In this document: positions 16,601 to 25,072 of the stretch, piece after piece | How positions within the stretch are numbered: position 1 is the stretch's first letter | How the letters are laid out: each line of letters opens with the position of its first letter | Source: Caedibacter sp052030685 | Lineage (GTDB): Bacteria; Pseudomonadota; Gammaproteobacteria; Francisellales; Francisellaceae | Length of the DNA stretch: 64,000 nt | Assembly: GCF_052030685.1 (NCBI RefSeq) | Contig: NZ_JBQAJM010000010.1 | Location: forward strand, 14,791 to 78,790 | Direction of reading: 5' to 3' | The notes under the pieces: generated by a model | Database searches by the model: none | What the model was told of the DNA's origin: nothing | What the model saw: the letters and a program-made list of their open reading frames with translations, nothing else | Program-made: the position numbers and the translations under genes

Positions 16601-17566
16601 ATGATAAATGATCAAGCAAAGCAATGGAAATCAATAACAGAACAATTACAAATATTGAAAGAGCGTAATTTAGTTATTAATAATGAAGATCGTGCGATGC
16701 GCTATCTAAAAAAATTAGGCTATTATCGTTTAAGTGGATATTGGTACCCATTAAGGAAATTAGGCATCGGAAATGATCAGCACAATGTTAGCAGTGATCA
16801 ACGCTCAGATTTTTTTATGCAAGGGACTTCTTTCGATAGTGTAATTTCCCTTTATGTATTCGACAAAAAGTTGAGAATATTAGCAATAGATGCCTTAGAG
16901 CGAATAGAAATGGCATTAAGGGTTGATATAGCACATCTATTGGGGCAGAAAAATTTGTATGCACACGAGATCCCAGAATGCCTACATGGTAAATTTAGTA
17001 AAAAAGTTGAAGAAAGAGGTAAATATAAAGGGCAGACGCCACATCAAATTTGGCTCAAGAAATATAATATAATGTTGCAGCGCTCTAAGAACTTGCCATT
17101 TGTGGATCATTATCTGAAGAAATATAAAAAGTTACCCATATGGGTTGCTATAGAGGTATGGGATTTTGGGATGATGTCAAAATTGTATGCAGGAATGAAA
17201 ATTAAGGATCAGCAGATAATAGCAAGTAGATACGGTGTCCAAGATGAAAAATCATTTGTGCAATGGGTGAAAAGCCTCAATTATATTAGAAATGTTTCAG
17301 CACATCATGGTCGACTATGGAATATAAATATTTTAGAAAGAGCCCACCCCTTGCAAAATGATAATTTTTGGTGTTTGTTAGACAATGCAAAGCCATTTTT
17401 CTATTTTTGCTTAATAAAAAAGCTAATGGATATTGTATGTCCAACTTCAAAATGGGGAGAAAGATTTTGTTACCTATTAGAAAAAGACTTCCCAAAAAAT
17501 GAGTATTTGAGTTTAGATGATTTTGGAGTAATTAAGGACTGGAAATCTTGGGAACTCTGGAGTTGA
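16601..17566 (+). CDS. abiF: Abi_2/AbiF-family HEPN protein (abortive infection type)
   Basis: The 321-aa protein follows the Abi_2 family pattern: YLKKLGYYRLSGYWYPLR (about 35-52), RILAIDALERIEMALR (92-107), LPIWVAIEVWDFGMMSKLY (178-196) and YIRNVSAHHGRLWN (228-241). The last holds the HEPN ribonuclease motif R230-N-V-S-A-H235. The family gives phage defence by abortive infection in lactococci (AbiD/AbiF). AbiF has been described as a toxin neutralised by an RNA and as a relative of the Cas13 ancestor. No second protein gene accompanies it. Translation initiation looks weak. It lies between housekeeping genes with no integrase. Confidence 0.88.
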   Translation: MINDQAKQWKSITEQLQILKERNLVINNEDRAMRYLKKLGYYRLSGYWYPLRKLGIGNDQHNVSSDQRSDFFMQGTSFDSVISLYVFDKKLRILAIDALERIEMALRVDIAHLLGQKNLYAHEIPECLHGKFSKKVEERGKYKGQTPHQIWLKKYNIMLQRSKNLPFVDHYLKKYKKLPIWVAIEVWDFGMMSKLYAGMKIKDQQIIASRYGVQDEKSFVQWVKSLNYIRNVSAHHGRLWNINILERAHPLQNDNFWCLLDNAKPFFYFCLIKKLMDIVCPTSKWGERFCYLLEKDFPKNEYLSLDDFGVIKDWKSWELWS

Positions 17567-17634
17567 CTTTCTGAGAAAGCAGAAAGCCAGTGCGTACGCG
17601 AATTAACGCGAAGAGGCACTGGGCATATTCGCCC
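17567..17634. other. cluster of hairpins directly after the Abi gene
   Basis: CTTTC/GAAAG (17,567-17,579) starts at the base after the stop codon. CCAGTGC (17,587-17,593) pairs with GCACTGG (17,616-17,622), with an inner CGCG/CGCG. GGGC/GCCC (17,621-17,634) follows. Together with the next feature nearly all of the gap can fold. It may be a terminator region, a small repeat or the partner RNA. Confidence 0.4.
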
Positions 17635-17640
17635 GAAATT

Positions 17641-17678
17641 TTAGGTGAAAATTTTGATCAAGTCAAGATTTTACCTAA
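17641..17678. terminator. long imperfect hairpin between the convergent Abi and channel genes
   Basis: TTAGGT-AAAATTTTGA pairs with TCAAGATTTTACCTAA with one bulge and a 4-base loop. TTATTTTG follows on the plus strand. It lies between convergent genes, so a two-way terminator is plausible. Confidence 0.45.
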
Positions 17679-17691
17679 GTTATTTTGTGAT

Positions 17692-18861
17692 TTAATTTTT
17701 AGAAAGACTGCTATCAAGCATCGCATTGGCTGCCATTACCAAAGGTGAGATGACGTCAGCAGCTCCTAAAGACTTCGCTTTGTTAATATTGTTCTTTTGA
17801 TTGATGCGAATGGTTATCTTAGCGGACTTTGATGGTTTATGGTCATTTAGAAATTCATTAATACTCAATAAAGTGATGATATTATCAGCGTCTTTTTCAT
17901 AGGCGATGATTACTGCATGGGCATCAGTGATGCTCGCTTTATCGAGAATGTCAGGGTCATTGGCGTTACCATGAAGTGTGAGTGACTTAAGCTCAGCACT
18001 ATCGGCTGTTTCACTGTGTTCGCTATCGATAATGAGAAAGCTTTTATTTTGCTGTTGTAACTCACTGATAATAATGTGTGTTAAATCATTTAAACCGCAA
18101 ATAATCACATGATCTTTCATATGCTTTTTCCCTTTGTTGAATGTTTGAAATAAGTTTTGTAAGCGGTCGATAAAAGCGCTAACAATAAAGGTCAAGACAG
18201 CAGCAAATGCGCCTAATCCGATAAAAATCATCGACACGACAAAAAGCCGCGCTTCATCGGTAATGGGTGTAATGTCACCATAACCAACCGTGCTATAAGT
18301 GACTACAGTAAAGTAGATAGCATCTGGCCAATCTTTAATGCTGTTGAATTGATCACGTAGCAGATAAGCGCCAACAACACCGTATAGAAATGCCAAAATA
18401 AATGACAAAATAACGATAAACTGCGCATAACTGAGCTTGATCGTTTGCGAGCGCACATTAAATACTTTCCAACTCATGGCAAGGACTATGATCTCAACAA
18501 AATAAAACCACGTTAAAAAACCTGAGCGGTAATAAACAAAGATATTGGTCAAGAAAAGGGTTATAAGCATTAGTAGTGCTAATATCCAGAAAAAACGCAA
18601 GCGTCGATAAATCCCGCGACCAATTAGTAGCATTAAGTAACCAATAAAGCAGGAGATCACCGTATTAAACTCTTTAAAGCCTTGTCCTGCGATAATATGG
18701 TTAACGAATTGGACGCCTTCATCATGAATAGCGGCTTCAATAAAAGGAAATACGCCGATTAAAATAGCGAATATACCATTTAAAACTAACAAAATAGCCA
18801 AAAATAAAGGGATATTAAAACGCATCAGCTTTTCTTTGAAAAAGTGCACAAACCTTGGCAT
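17692..18861 (-). CDS. potassium channel, Kch-like, with RCK domain
   Basis: The 389-aa inner-membrane protein has about six hydrophobic segments, then a pore loop with the K+ selectivity filter TVGYGD (191-196). A cytoplasmic TrkA-N/RCK domain follows (HVIICGLNDLTHIIISEL, then HGNANDPDILDKASI). The closing segment SPLVMAANAMLDSSLS resembles the end of the E. coli Kch RCK domain. No regular Arg-rich voltage-sensor helix is obvious. AAGGAT lies five bases before the ATG. Convergent with the Abi gene. Confidence 0.9.
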   Translation of the reverse strand: MPRFVHFFKEKLMRFNIPLFLAILLVLNGIFAILIGVFPFIEAAIHDEGVQFVNHIIAGQGFKEFNTVISCFIGYLMLLIGRGIYRRLRFFWILALLMLITLFLTNIFVYYRSGFLTWFYFVEIIVLAMSWKVFNVRSQTIKLSYAQFIVILSFILAFLYGVVGAYLLRDQFNSIKDWPDAIYFTVVTYSTVGYGDITPITDEARLFVVSMIFIGLGAFAAVLTFIVSAFIDRLQNLFQTFNKGKKHMKDHVIICGLNDLTHIIISELQQQNKSFLIIDSEHSETADSAELKSLTLHGNANDPDILDKASITDAHAVIIAYEKDADNIITLLSINEFLNDHKPSKSAKITIRINQKNNINKAKSLGAADVISPLVMAANAMLDSSLSKN

Positions 18862-18883
18862 AAGCTATCCTTAGTGGTATTAC

Positions 18884-18915
18884 TATACCTATCACAAAAT
18901 GCTTTACGATGGGTA
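18884..18915. promoter_or_regulatory. kch upstream box and hairpin
   Basis: TATACCTATCACAAAATGCTTTAC matches the box upstream of lplA. TACCTATC can pair with GATGGGTA at its far end. Minus-strand TATAGT here could be the -10 of the channel gene. Confidence 0.35.
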
Positions 18916-19040
18916 GTCTAATAAGTGTCTCGTATAAACATAGCCAATATTATTCTAAAGTTCAATATGAAACGTGCTTAAGGTAGGTAATGTTGAATAA
19001 GTGGAGTTACATACTTTATGTCTAGGCATGTTTTTCTTTA

Positions 19041-19769
19041 TTATAAACGTCGCCATAATGTTTGATCTTTTGATTTTTTATCTAGCAGCTCTAGATAATC
19101 ATCATGTGCATTACTTTGTGGATTTAGAGCTAGTAAATCAATCAATTTAATCGCCTTGTTGGCGGAGGTTGATGTATGCTTATTTATCGATGTATGCGCG
19201 TTGCTGTCATCTTCAGTAGCGGGTGTCATAAGGCTAAACAAATCTAGCTGTCCACCAGTCATCATTAAGTAAACATCTGCAAGAATCTCAGCATCCAATA
19301 ACGCGCCATGCAGTGTGCGATGTTTGTTATTGACACCGTAACGTGAGCATAGGGCATCGAGTGAATTTTTCTGTCCTGGGTGCTTTTCACGAGCCATGAT
19401 TAGGCTGTCGATGATATTACAATGCTGCTCAAGCTCTCCCCATTTATTAGGGGATAATAATTGCAATTCCCAATTTAAAAAGGGGACGTCAAATCCGGCA
19501 TTATGAATAATCAACTCAGACTGACCAAGGTATGCCATGATGTCATCAATTTTGTCACTAAAAAGGGGCTTGTCAGCCAAAAAATCATTGCTTAAACCGT
19601 GGACTTGCAAAGCACCCGCTTCAACTTCAATATCTGGTTTGAAGTAAAAGTGTAGGTTGTTACCCGTTAATTTGCGATTGATCATTTCAACGGCGCCAAA
19701 CTCAATGATTCGATGACCAGATTTAAAGTCAAAGCCTGTGGTTTCAGTATCTAAGAATATTTGTCGCAT
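19041..19769 (-). CDS. dnaQ: DNA polymerase III epsilon subunit (3'-5' proofreading exonuclease)
   Basis: DEDD exonuclease of 242 aa. Exo I is LDTETTG (residues 6-12), Exo II is IIHNAGFDVPFLNWEL, and Exo III is HRTLHGALLDAEILADVYL. A C-terminal stretch of about 60 residues (Ser/Thr/Asn-rich linker, then a tail) would bind the alpha subunit DnaE. The rnhA gene that often sits next to dnaQ is absent. An AAA/T-rich gap of about 100 bp separates it from the next, divergent gene. Confidence 0.96.
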   Translation of the reverse strand: MRQIFLDTETTGFDFKSGHRIIEFGAVEMINRKLTGNNLHFYFKPDIEVEAGALQVHGLSNDFLADKPLFSDKIDDIMAYLGQSELIIHNAGFDVPFLNWELQLLSPNKWGELEQHCNIIDSLIMAREKHPGQKNSLDALCSRYGVNNKHRTLHGALLDAEILADVYLMMTGGQLDLFSLMTPATEDDSNAHTSINKHTSTSANKAIKLIDLLALNPQSNAHDDYLELLDKKSKDQTLWRRL

Positions 19770-19825
19770 GATTTGTATATAGTAGTCAAAAGTATGGCAA
19801 TTAGTATAGCGGACTTAAACTGACT

Positions 19826-19854
19826 TTGACATAATAGCCTGCGTTATTTTAACT
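19826..19854 (+). promoter_or_regulatory. promoter of the exported unknown protein
   Basis: Perfect TTGACA (19,826-19,831), 17-bp spacer, TTAACT (19,849-19,854), 18 bp before the ATG; AAGGACAGGAAG supplies the ribosome site. Confidence 0.4.
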
Positions 19855-19872
19855 AAAATAAAGGACAGGAAG

Positions 19873-20277
19873 ATGAAGAAAGTTTTACTCACTATGGGTT
19901 TATTGTTATCAGTTAATGTAGCACTGGCATGCTCAGGCAAAGAGCAAGTAAATATACTATTTACCTCGCAGCAAGGGGATAATGTATCACATAAAGACTA
20001 TGCTGGATTGGGCAAAGCATTGTTTGCCAATCAGATGATCGCTAGTGAGTTGCATGCTTATAATGTCACCATCAATCATAAAATCGGCGAGATAATTCTG
20101 GATATCGAGACCCAAAAAACACCGATTCAAGATATGTTGAAGGAAGTTAAACCATTATTAAAAGAGCATGGATTTAAAGTGGTACGTGTTTCTTTTGAGA
20201 CACCAATTGAACGTGCTAACTCAGCAAAATGTATGTCGGGAAAACAGCCTATAACGAGTGATGTTACCGCTAAGTAA
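19873..20277 (+). CDS. exported protein of unknown function
   Basis: I do not recognise this 134-aa protein. It begins MKKVLLTMGLLLSVNVALACS, a clear signal peptide. The Cys after ALA could be the first residue of a poor lipobox or of a disulfide with Cys at about 122. The mature part looks like a compact alpha/beta domain (INHKIGEIILDIETQKTPI; LLKEHGFKVVRVSFETP), perhaps with a ferredoxin-like strand order. It has its own promoter and a strong ribosome site and is followed by repeats, so it stands alone. Confidence 0.75.
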   Translation: MKKVLLTMGLLLSVNVALACSGKEQVNILFTSQQGDNVSHKDYAGLGKALFANQMIASELHAYNVTINHKIGEIILDIETQKTPIQDMLKEVKPLLKEHGFKVVRVSFETPIERANSAKCMSGKQPITSDVTAK

Positions 20278-20299
20278 AAATGGCTAAGACTGATATGGA

Positions 20300-20425
20300 A
20301 CCATCGTCCCCTCGGCATAAGTCGAAGCGATGCACTGAGCGTAAGTCGAAGGGTAGCTTGGGAAAATCACACATAGATAAAGGCTTCGACTCACGCTCAG
20401 CCAACGCTTATACAATCAAAGTGGG
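20300..20425. repeat. palindromic intergenic repeat, CTGAGCG/AGTCGAAG family, copy 2
   Basis: CACTGAGCGTAAGTCGAAGG (20,332-20,351) faces GGCTTCGACTCACGCTCAGCC (in two parts: GGCTTCGACT + CACGCTCAGCC) about 30 bp later. A further GTCGAAGCG arm precedes them. It follows the exported-protein gene. A reading frame over it is spurious. Confidence 0.75.
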
Positions 20426-20492
20426 TCGGAATATTGTCGTCGCCGTCAAAATTAAAAAAGCTTTATTGCATATTAAATTTAGGAAACCAAAT

Positions 20493-20631
20493 AATTTAAG
20501 CTCCTCAGATTATCCCTGCTGTTATATTCCTTGTTGATACTCAAATGGGGGTCGAGTTACCAGCTACTTTTGCTATCACTTCACATGGGGTAATGCTGTG
20601 TAGCAAAGCACAATCTGAGGAGTGCTCAAAT
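20493..20631. repeat. 139-bp element with long inverted ends (MITE-like)
   Basis: The left end ATTTAAGCTCCTCAGATT pairs with the right end AATCTGAGGAGTGCTCAAAT (one 2-base gap), leaving about 100 bp inside. An inner TTTGCTA..TAGCAAA pair is also present. No coding capacity. Only one copy is seen in this window. The 463-bp gap 20,278-20,740 otherwise holds copy 2 of the other repeat and no gene. Confidence 0.55.
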
Positions 20632-20740
20632 CATAATAAATAATTATAACTATGTCTAGCGCAGCAACGTTAAATGTTGGTAAAAAATCATTGTGTATAT
20701 GAAGTGATCAGTCTGTTTTTGACGTTTCCTTTAGCAAATT

Positions 20741-21883
20741 TTAAGGCAGAAAGATATGCAAAAGGTCATTTAAAAAGCGTTGGCCTAGCTCAGTGGGTAT
20801 AAGGTGTTGTGATTTCTTTGTTAGTAACTCACGAGCGATTGCCTCGTTAAGTTGTGAAGCAATGGCATCAATACTAAGCCCTGTAGCCTGCTCAAATTGG
20901 CTAATCGAAAAACCACGTTGTAAACGTAGTGCATTTAGCATAAATTCATAAGGGCGCTCGTCAGTGGCAATATCACTGGCACCATAAGGGAACTGTAACT
21001 CCTGCATATAAATCTTGGGGTTTTTGCGTTTCCAATGGCGTCTGATAGTGCCAGTTTCGGGTAAAGTAATCTTGCCATGGGCGCCGGCGCCGATCCCAAT
21101 ATAATCACCAAACTGCCAATAGTTTAGGTTATGTTTGGCTTGATATTCACTATCTTTACAATAGGCAGAAGTTTCGTATTGTGTAAATCCAGATGCTTGA
21201 ATCAATGCCTTGCCTTGTTGCTCGATGGTGAATAATAAATCTTCATCTGGAAGCTTTGGTGGTTTGACGGCAAAGGCGGTATTGGGTTCTAATGTTAATT
21301 GATACCAAGATAAGTGGGTCGGGTTTAATGCGAGCGCTTCGCGTAAATCAAACAGTGCATCATCAACACTTTGATCAGGTAAGCCATGCATTAAATCGAT
21401 ATTGAAATTATCAAATCCGGCATGAGTTAATTCATTGACAGCGTTATAGACATTTTGTGCATTGTGAATACGACCAAGTGTCTTCAATTTGTCATTTTGC
21501 AGACTTTGCACGCCAAGAGAAATGCGATTGATGCCCATGGCTTTATAGTCACTGAATTTACCGTGCTCAATGGTGCCAGGATTCGCCTCAATGGTGATCT
21601 CAGCATGATCAGCAATAAGTTGATGCTTAGATAAATGCTCAAAAAGTTTTGATAGCTCATTACTTGGAAATAACGAAGGTGTCCCACCACCTAAAAAGAT
21701 GCTGTCAAATTGCCGACCTTGTAAATCGTGTGCATGACTTTGCAAATCTAATAATAACGTATCCAAATAAGCTTGCGCTGGAATATCGCCCTTTAAGTGA
21801 TGTGAGTTAAAGTCACAATAAGGGCACTTTCTAACACACCAAGGGAAATGAATATAAAGGCTTAAAGGAGGAAGTTTTAGCAT
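20741..21883 (-). CDS. hemW: heme chaperone HemW (radical SAM, formerly YggW)
   Basis: 380-aa radical SAM protein with the [4Fe-4S] motif C16-x3-C20-x2-C23 (WCVRKCPYC) and FLGGGTPSLF. The CxxxCxxC is not preceded by the extra N-terminal part that marks coproporphyrinogen III dehydrogenase (HemN), and the length and PPLSLYIHFPWC start fit HemW, which binds haem and passes it to haem enzymes. A C-terminal HemN_C domain follows. The rdgB-hemW neighbourhood of other bacteria is not kept. Called with the HemN alternative in mind. Confidence 0.9.
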   Translation of the reverse strand: MLKLPPLSLYIHFPWCVRKCPYCDFNSHHLKGDIPAQAYLDTLLLDLQSHAHDLQGRQFDSIFLGGGTPSLFPSNELSKLFEHLSKHQLIADHAEITIEANPGTIEHGKFSDYKAMGINRISLGVQSLQNDKLKTLGRIHNAQNVYNAVNELTHAGFDNFNIDLMHGLPDQSVDDALFDLREALALNPTHLSWYQLTLEPNTAFAVKPPKLPDEDLLFTIEQQGKALIQASGFTQYETSAYCKDSEYQAKHNLNYWQFGDYIGIGAGAHGKITLPETGTIRRHWKRKNPKIYMQELQFPYGASDIATDERPYEFMLNALRLQRGFSISQFEQATGLSIDAIASQLNEAIARELLTKKSQHLIPTELGQRFLNDLLHIFLP

Positions 21884-21904
21884 AAAAAAGAGAAATAAGA
21901 GAAA

Positions 21905-22339
21905 TTATTTTGGCTGCCCAATACGAATAACAAGTACATCACAATGCGCGCGTTGTAACACACCATTGGCTGTTGAACCAATAAAACGCTCAACACCATA
22001 ACGACCATGACTACCGATAACAACGATATCACAATTAAGCTCTTCGGCGAGTTTAACGATTTTACGTTTAGGTGAGCCGTGTAATAAATGAAAGTCTGCC
22101 TCAAGATCAATTTGTGCTTCAAGTGCTTTCAAGTGCTTGAGGTTTTCTTCTTCTAGGTAATCTTCCAAATCAGAAATCGAAGGCACACCAGATGCCATAT
22201 AATAAGGAATATGTGGTAAAACATTAACAACACTTAGTTTGGCATCATTACGTTTGGCTAAGGCAACAGCTTGTTCAATCACAGGTTTGTTGTCAGCATG
22301 TAAGTCAGTTGCCAGTAAAATATGTTTGTAATTCTTCAT
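21905..22339 (-). CDS. universal stress protein (UspA family)
   Basis: Small cytoplasmic alpha/beta protein that binds nucleotide. The motif G-x2-G-x9-G-S/T appears in GSHGRYGVERFIGST, so it is of the ATP-binding kind. I start at ATG 22,339 (MKNYKHILLATDLHAD, 144 aa), which has GGAG 7 bp upstream; the in-frame ATG 45 bp further upstream has no support. Its exact role is not predictable. Located 21 bp upstream of hemW on the same strand. Confidence 0.92.
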   Translation of the reverse strand: MKNYKHILLATDLHADNKPVIEQAVALAKRNDAKLSVVNVLPHIPYYMASGVPSISDLEDYLEEENLKHLKALEAQIDLEADFHLLHGSPKRKIVKLAEELNCDIVVIGSHGRYGVERFIGSTANGVLQRAHCDVLVIRIGQPK

Positions 22340-22529
22340 CCTAAGTCTCCAGTGCAGTGTTTTAACGATTCTAACGATGATCATTCTAAAAAACTTCTTC
22401 TGTAAAAGATAGTCAAAGCATCATCAAAAATAGTAACAAGCAACAAATAGCAGTTGAAATCTTAGGGGTAAAATTTTAAGCTAGCGACTGGTAATTTTTA
22501 AATAATCAAAACAAGGGATAATCACACCA

Positions 22530-22853
22530 ATGAGTATGAATATGAGTAAGCTCATGCAGCAAGCGCAGAAAATGCAAGATCAAATGAAAAAAATGCAAGA
22601 AGAACAGGAAAAGCTAGAAGTCGTCGGTGAATCTGGTGCTGGTCTTGTTAAGGTCACAATGACAGGTAAGCATGATGTCAAGCGCGTTGAAATTGATCCA
22701 AGCTTATTGTCAGAAGATAAAGAAGTCCTAGAAGACTTATTAGCCGCTGCGGTGAATGATGCGGTTCGTCGTGTTGAGGAGAATAATAAAAGCTCAATGT
22801 CAGACATGACGCAAGGCTTGAATTTACCACCTGGGTTTAAATTCCCATTTTAA
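22530..22853 (+). CDS. ybaB: YbaB/EbfC family nucleoid-associated protein
   Basis: 107-aa DNA-binding protein. Begins MSMNMSKLMQQAQKMQDQMKKMQEEQ (split: a Met/Gln-rich helix), then the family core VGESGAGLVKVTM and KRVEIDPSLL, ending LPPGFKFPF. It forms tweezer-like dimers that bind DNA. It is followed 29 bp later by recR, the standard ybaB-recR pair; dnaX, which usually heads this operon, is not here. Confidence 0.96.
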   Translation: MSMNMSKLMQQAQKMQDQMKKMQEEQEKLEVVGESGAGLVKVTMTGKHDVKRVEIDPSLLSEDKEVLEDLLAAAVNDAVRRVEENNKSSMSDMTQGLNLPPGFKFPF

Positions 22854-22882
22854 TGCCTTAGACATTAGCTCTAAAACGTACT

Positions 22883-23485
22883 ATGCAAAAACTATTTTCA
22901 CCCAAAATCGAAGGCTTGATTGAGTCACTGAAGATATTGCCTGGTGTCGGTAAAAAAACCGCACAACGCATGGCAATTCAGTTGTTAGATAAAAAACAAC
23001 AAGCCGCACATGAGTTAGCTCAGGCGATTGAGAACGCGCTTGATGCGATAAAACATTGTCAGCAATGTAATATGCTATGTGAGGATGATTTGTGTCATAT
23101 CTGTAGTAGTGTCAGACGTGATAATGCACAGCTGTGCATTGTTGAAAATATGCTCGATATGATGGCGATTGAATCAGCAGGTGTGTATGGTGGTAAGTAT
23201 TTTATTTTGCACGGTAGGATATCACCTTTGGATGGTATAGGTCCTAATGAGCTTAAGCTACCTAGACTTAAATTACTTGTAGCAAGTCTTGAGGTCAGTG
23301 AAATTGTGATGGCGTTAAGTCCATCTGTTGAGGGTGAAACAACCGCACACTTTATTTCAGATATGTTAAAAGGTCATGCCTGCACGATCTCGCGTATTGG
23401 CTTTGGTGTACCCTTTGGTGGTGAGCTTGAGTATCTTGATCAACAGACATTGACACACGCTTTTAAAGCACGCGTTAATTTTTAA
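22883..23485 (+). CDS. recR: recombination mediator RecR
   Basis: RecR works with RecF/RecO to load RecA onto SSB-coated gaps. The 200-aa protein has the helix-hairpin-helix LPGVGKKTAQRMA, a four-Cys zinc site (CQQCNMLCEDDLCHIC), the Toprim core beginning LCIVENMLDMMAIE and the Walker-like end region. Co-transcribed with ybaB. Confidence 0.97.
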   Translation: MQKLFSPKIEGLIESLKILPGVGKKTAQRMAIQLLDKKQQAAHELAQAIENALDAIKHCQQCNMLCEDDLCHICSSVRRDNAQLCIVENMLDMMAIESAGVYGGKYFILHGRISPLDGIGPNELKLPRLKLLVASLEVSEIVMALSPSVEGETTAHFISDMLKGHACTISRIGFGVPFGGELEYLDQQTLTHAFKARVNF

Positions 23486-23581
23486 TTCAACATTTGCGTA
23501 ACTCCAGTGAAATAAAGCGCTATTCAATTGCGTTGGTTGTCGTTATAATTTTGACGTTTTAGATAAAATTATAGTGAAAAT

Positions 23582-24988
23582 ATGCAGATTTCATCCTCAA
23601 AATCGCTGACGCTGTTGCGTTTGGTGATGATTAATATTATTGCTGTTGATAGTTTACGTAATATATCCATTACCGCACAAGCCGGCTGGGTTGTGGTGAG
23701 TTTCTACATTTTGGCAGCGATTGTATTTTTAATCCCTTGTGCTTTATTAACAGCAGAGATGGCAACGGGCTATTCCAAAAACGGTGGTATCTATCTGTGG
23801 ACGAAAGAGGCCTTTGGTGCCAAAACGGGATTTGTGATTTTATGGCTGCAATGGGTCTATAATCTTGTGTGGTTTCCCTCAATATGTGGCTTTTTTGCAG
23901 GGATTATTGCCTATATTATCGCACCATGGTTTGGTCTAAATCCTAATGAGCTTGTCATGAGTCCGTGGTATATGATCAGTATGAGCTTGTGCATGTTCTG
24001 GCTAGCAACGATTATTAATTTATTTGGAATCAAAACGTCAAGTACCTTAAGTGTTATTGGTGCAATCGTTGGTACATTAATGCCGATGTTGTTGATTATT
24101 GGCTTGGCATTATTTTGGGTTATGGCAGGGCAGCCTATCTTAAAGCCGCAAACAGTCTCAGATGTATTGCCAAGCTTTGCGAATATCGGCAGTTGGGGAT
24201 TGTTTTTGACGGTGATGTTTAGCTTATTTGGTTTAGAGATGAGCTCTATTCATGCCGGAAATGTCAAAAACCCCAAGAAGAACTTCCCTAAAGCATTATT
24301 GATTTCCAGTATTGTTATTTTATTGTCACTGATATTATCCAATATTGCGATCTTTACGGTGAATAGTAGCACAGGTGGGCAGGTGGATATTGTGACAGGG
24401 CTTATGGCATCATTTCATTATTTCTTTACGCAATTTAATATGCCGTGGATGTCAGATGTTATTGCATTAACCTTGGTGCTTGGCGCGTTTACCACGGTGG
24501 CTGCTTGGATTATGGGATTATCACGCGCTTTTACGGTGGCTGCTGAGGATGGACTCATTAGTAAAAAATTGGCGCAAACCAATAAATATGAAGCACCGAG
24601 TAAAGTACTTATTTTGCAAGGTATTATCTTTTCTTTGTTTTGTTTAAGCTATGTGTTGATGCCAAGTGTTAATTCAGCCTATTGGTTTTTAAGTGCATTA
24701 ACTGCACAACTTGCTGTGCTAGCCTATATTGGTATGTTTGCCGCAGCGATTAAATTACGTCGCCAAAACCAACCAAAACCTGGGCAATATATTATTTTCG
24801 GGGGTGTCAAGGGCACCATTTCAATGGCTGTCTTGGGCTTTGTTGGCTGTGTTATTGCGATTAGTGTTGGTTTTATTCCGACATCAGATGTCACGATGTC
24901 AGCAGTAAACTTTGATTTACTGCTACTCACTGGAATTATAATAGCGTTAGTGATCCCTTATGCTATCACGCGTAATTATCAAGCTTGA
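23582..24988 (+). CDS. APC-family amino-acid permease or antiporter
   Basis: 468-aa protein with about 12 hydrophobic segments. The first helices carry MINIIAVDSLRNI and the helix 2-3 loop EMATGYSKNGGIYLWTKEAFG, the motif of the APC superfamily, closest in style to the glutamate:GABA antiporter branch. FGLEMSSIHAGNVKNPKKNFPKA is the helix 6 to loop signature. The substrate cannot be determined. It is a single gene. Confidence 0.88.
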   Translation: MQISSSKSLTLLRLVMINIIAVDSLRNISITAQAGWVVVSFYILAAIVFLIPCALLTAEMATGYSKNGGIYLWTKEAFGAKTGFVILWLQWVYNLVWFPSICGFFAGIIAYIIAPWFGLNPNELVMSPWYMISMSLCMFWLATIINLFGIKTSSTLSVIGAIVGTLMPMLLIIGLALFWVMAGQPILKPQTVSDVLPSFANIGSWGLFLTVMFSLFGLEMSSIHAGNVKNPKKNFPKALLISSIVILLSLILSNIAIFTVNSSTGGQVDIVTGLMASFHYFFTQFNMPWMSDVIALTLVLGAFTTVAAWIMGLSRAFTVAAEDGLISKKLAQTNKYEAPSKVLILQGIIFSLFCLSYVLMPSVNSAYWFLSALTAQLAVLAYIGMFAAAIKLRRQNQPKPGQYIIFGGVKGTISMAVLGFVGCVIAISVGFIPTSDVTMSAVNFDLLLLTGIIIALVIPYAITRNYQA

Positions 24989-25072
24989 AATGATCTACCC
25001 AGCAATTGGCACTGTTTAAATTTTTTGGGGTATTATAAAAAATAACACTCACATTATTGAAACTGGGAAGTC

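Noticed and set aside
16388..16624. 78-residue frame on the minus strand opposite the candidate RNA
   Set aside because: It has no ribosome site, and it is made of palindromic arms.
16282..18861. Genomic island around the Abi gene
   Set aside because: There is no integrase, no tRNA target and no second foreign gene, so only single-gene gain can be argued.
20280..20537. 85-residue frame after the exported protein
   Set aside because: It runs over a dispersed repeat and has no protein-like conservation pattern.
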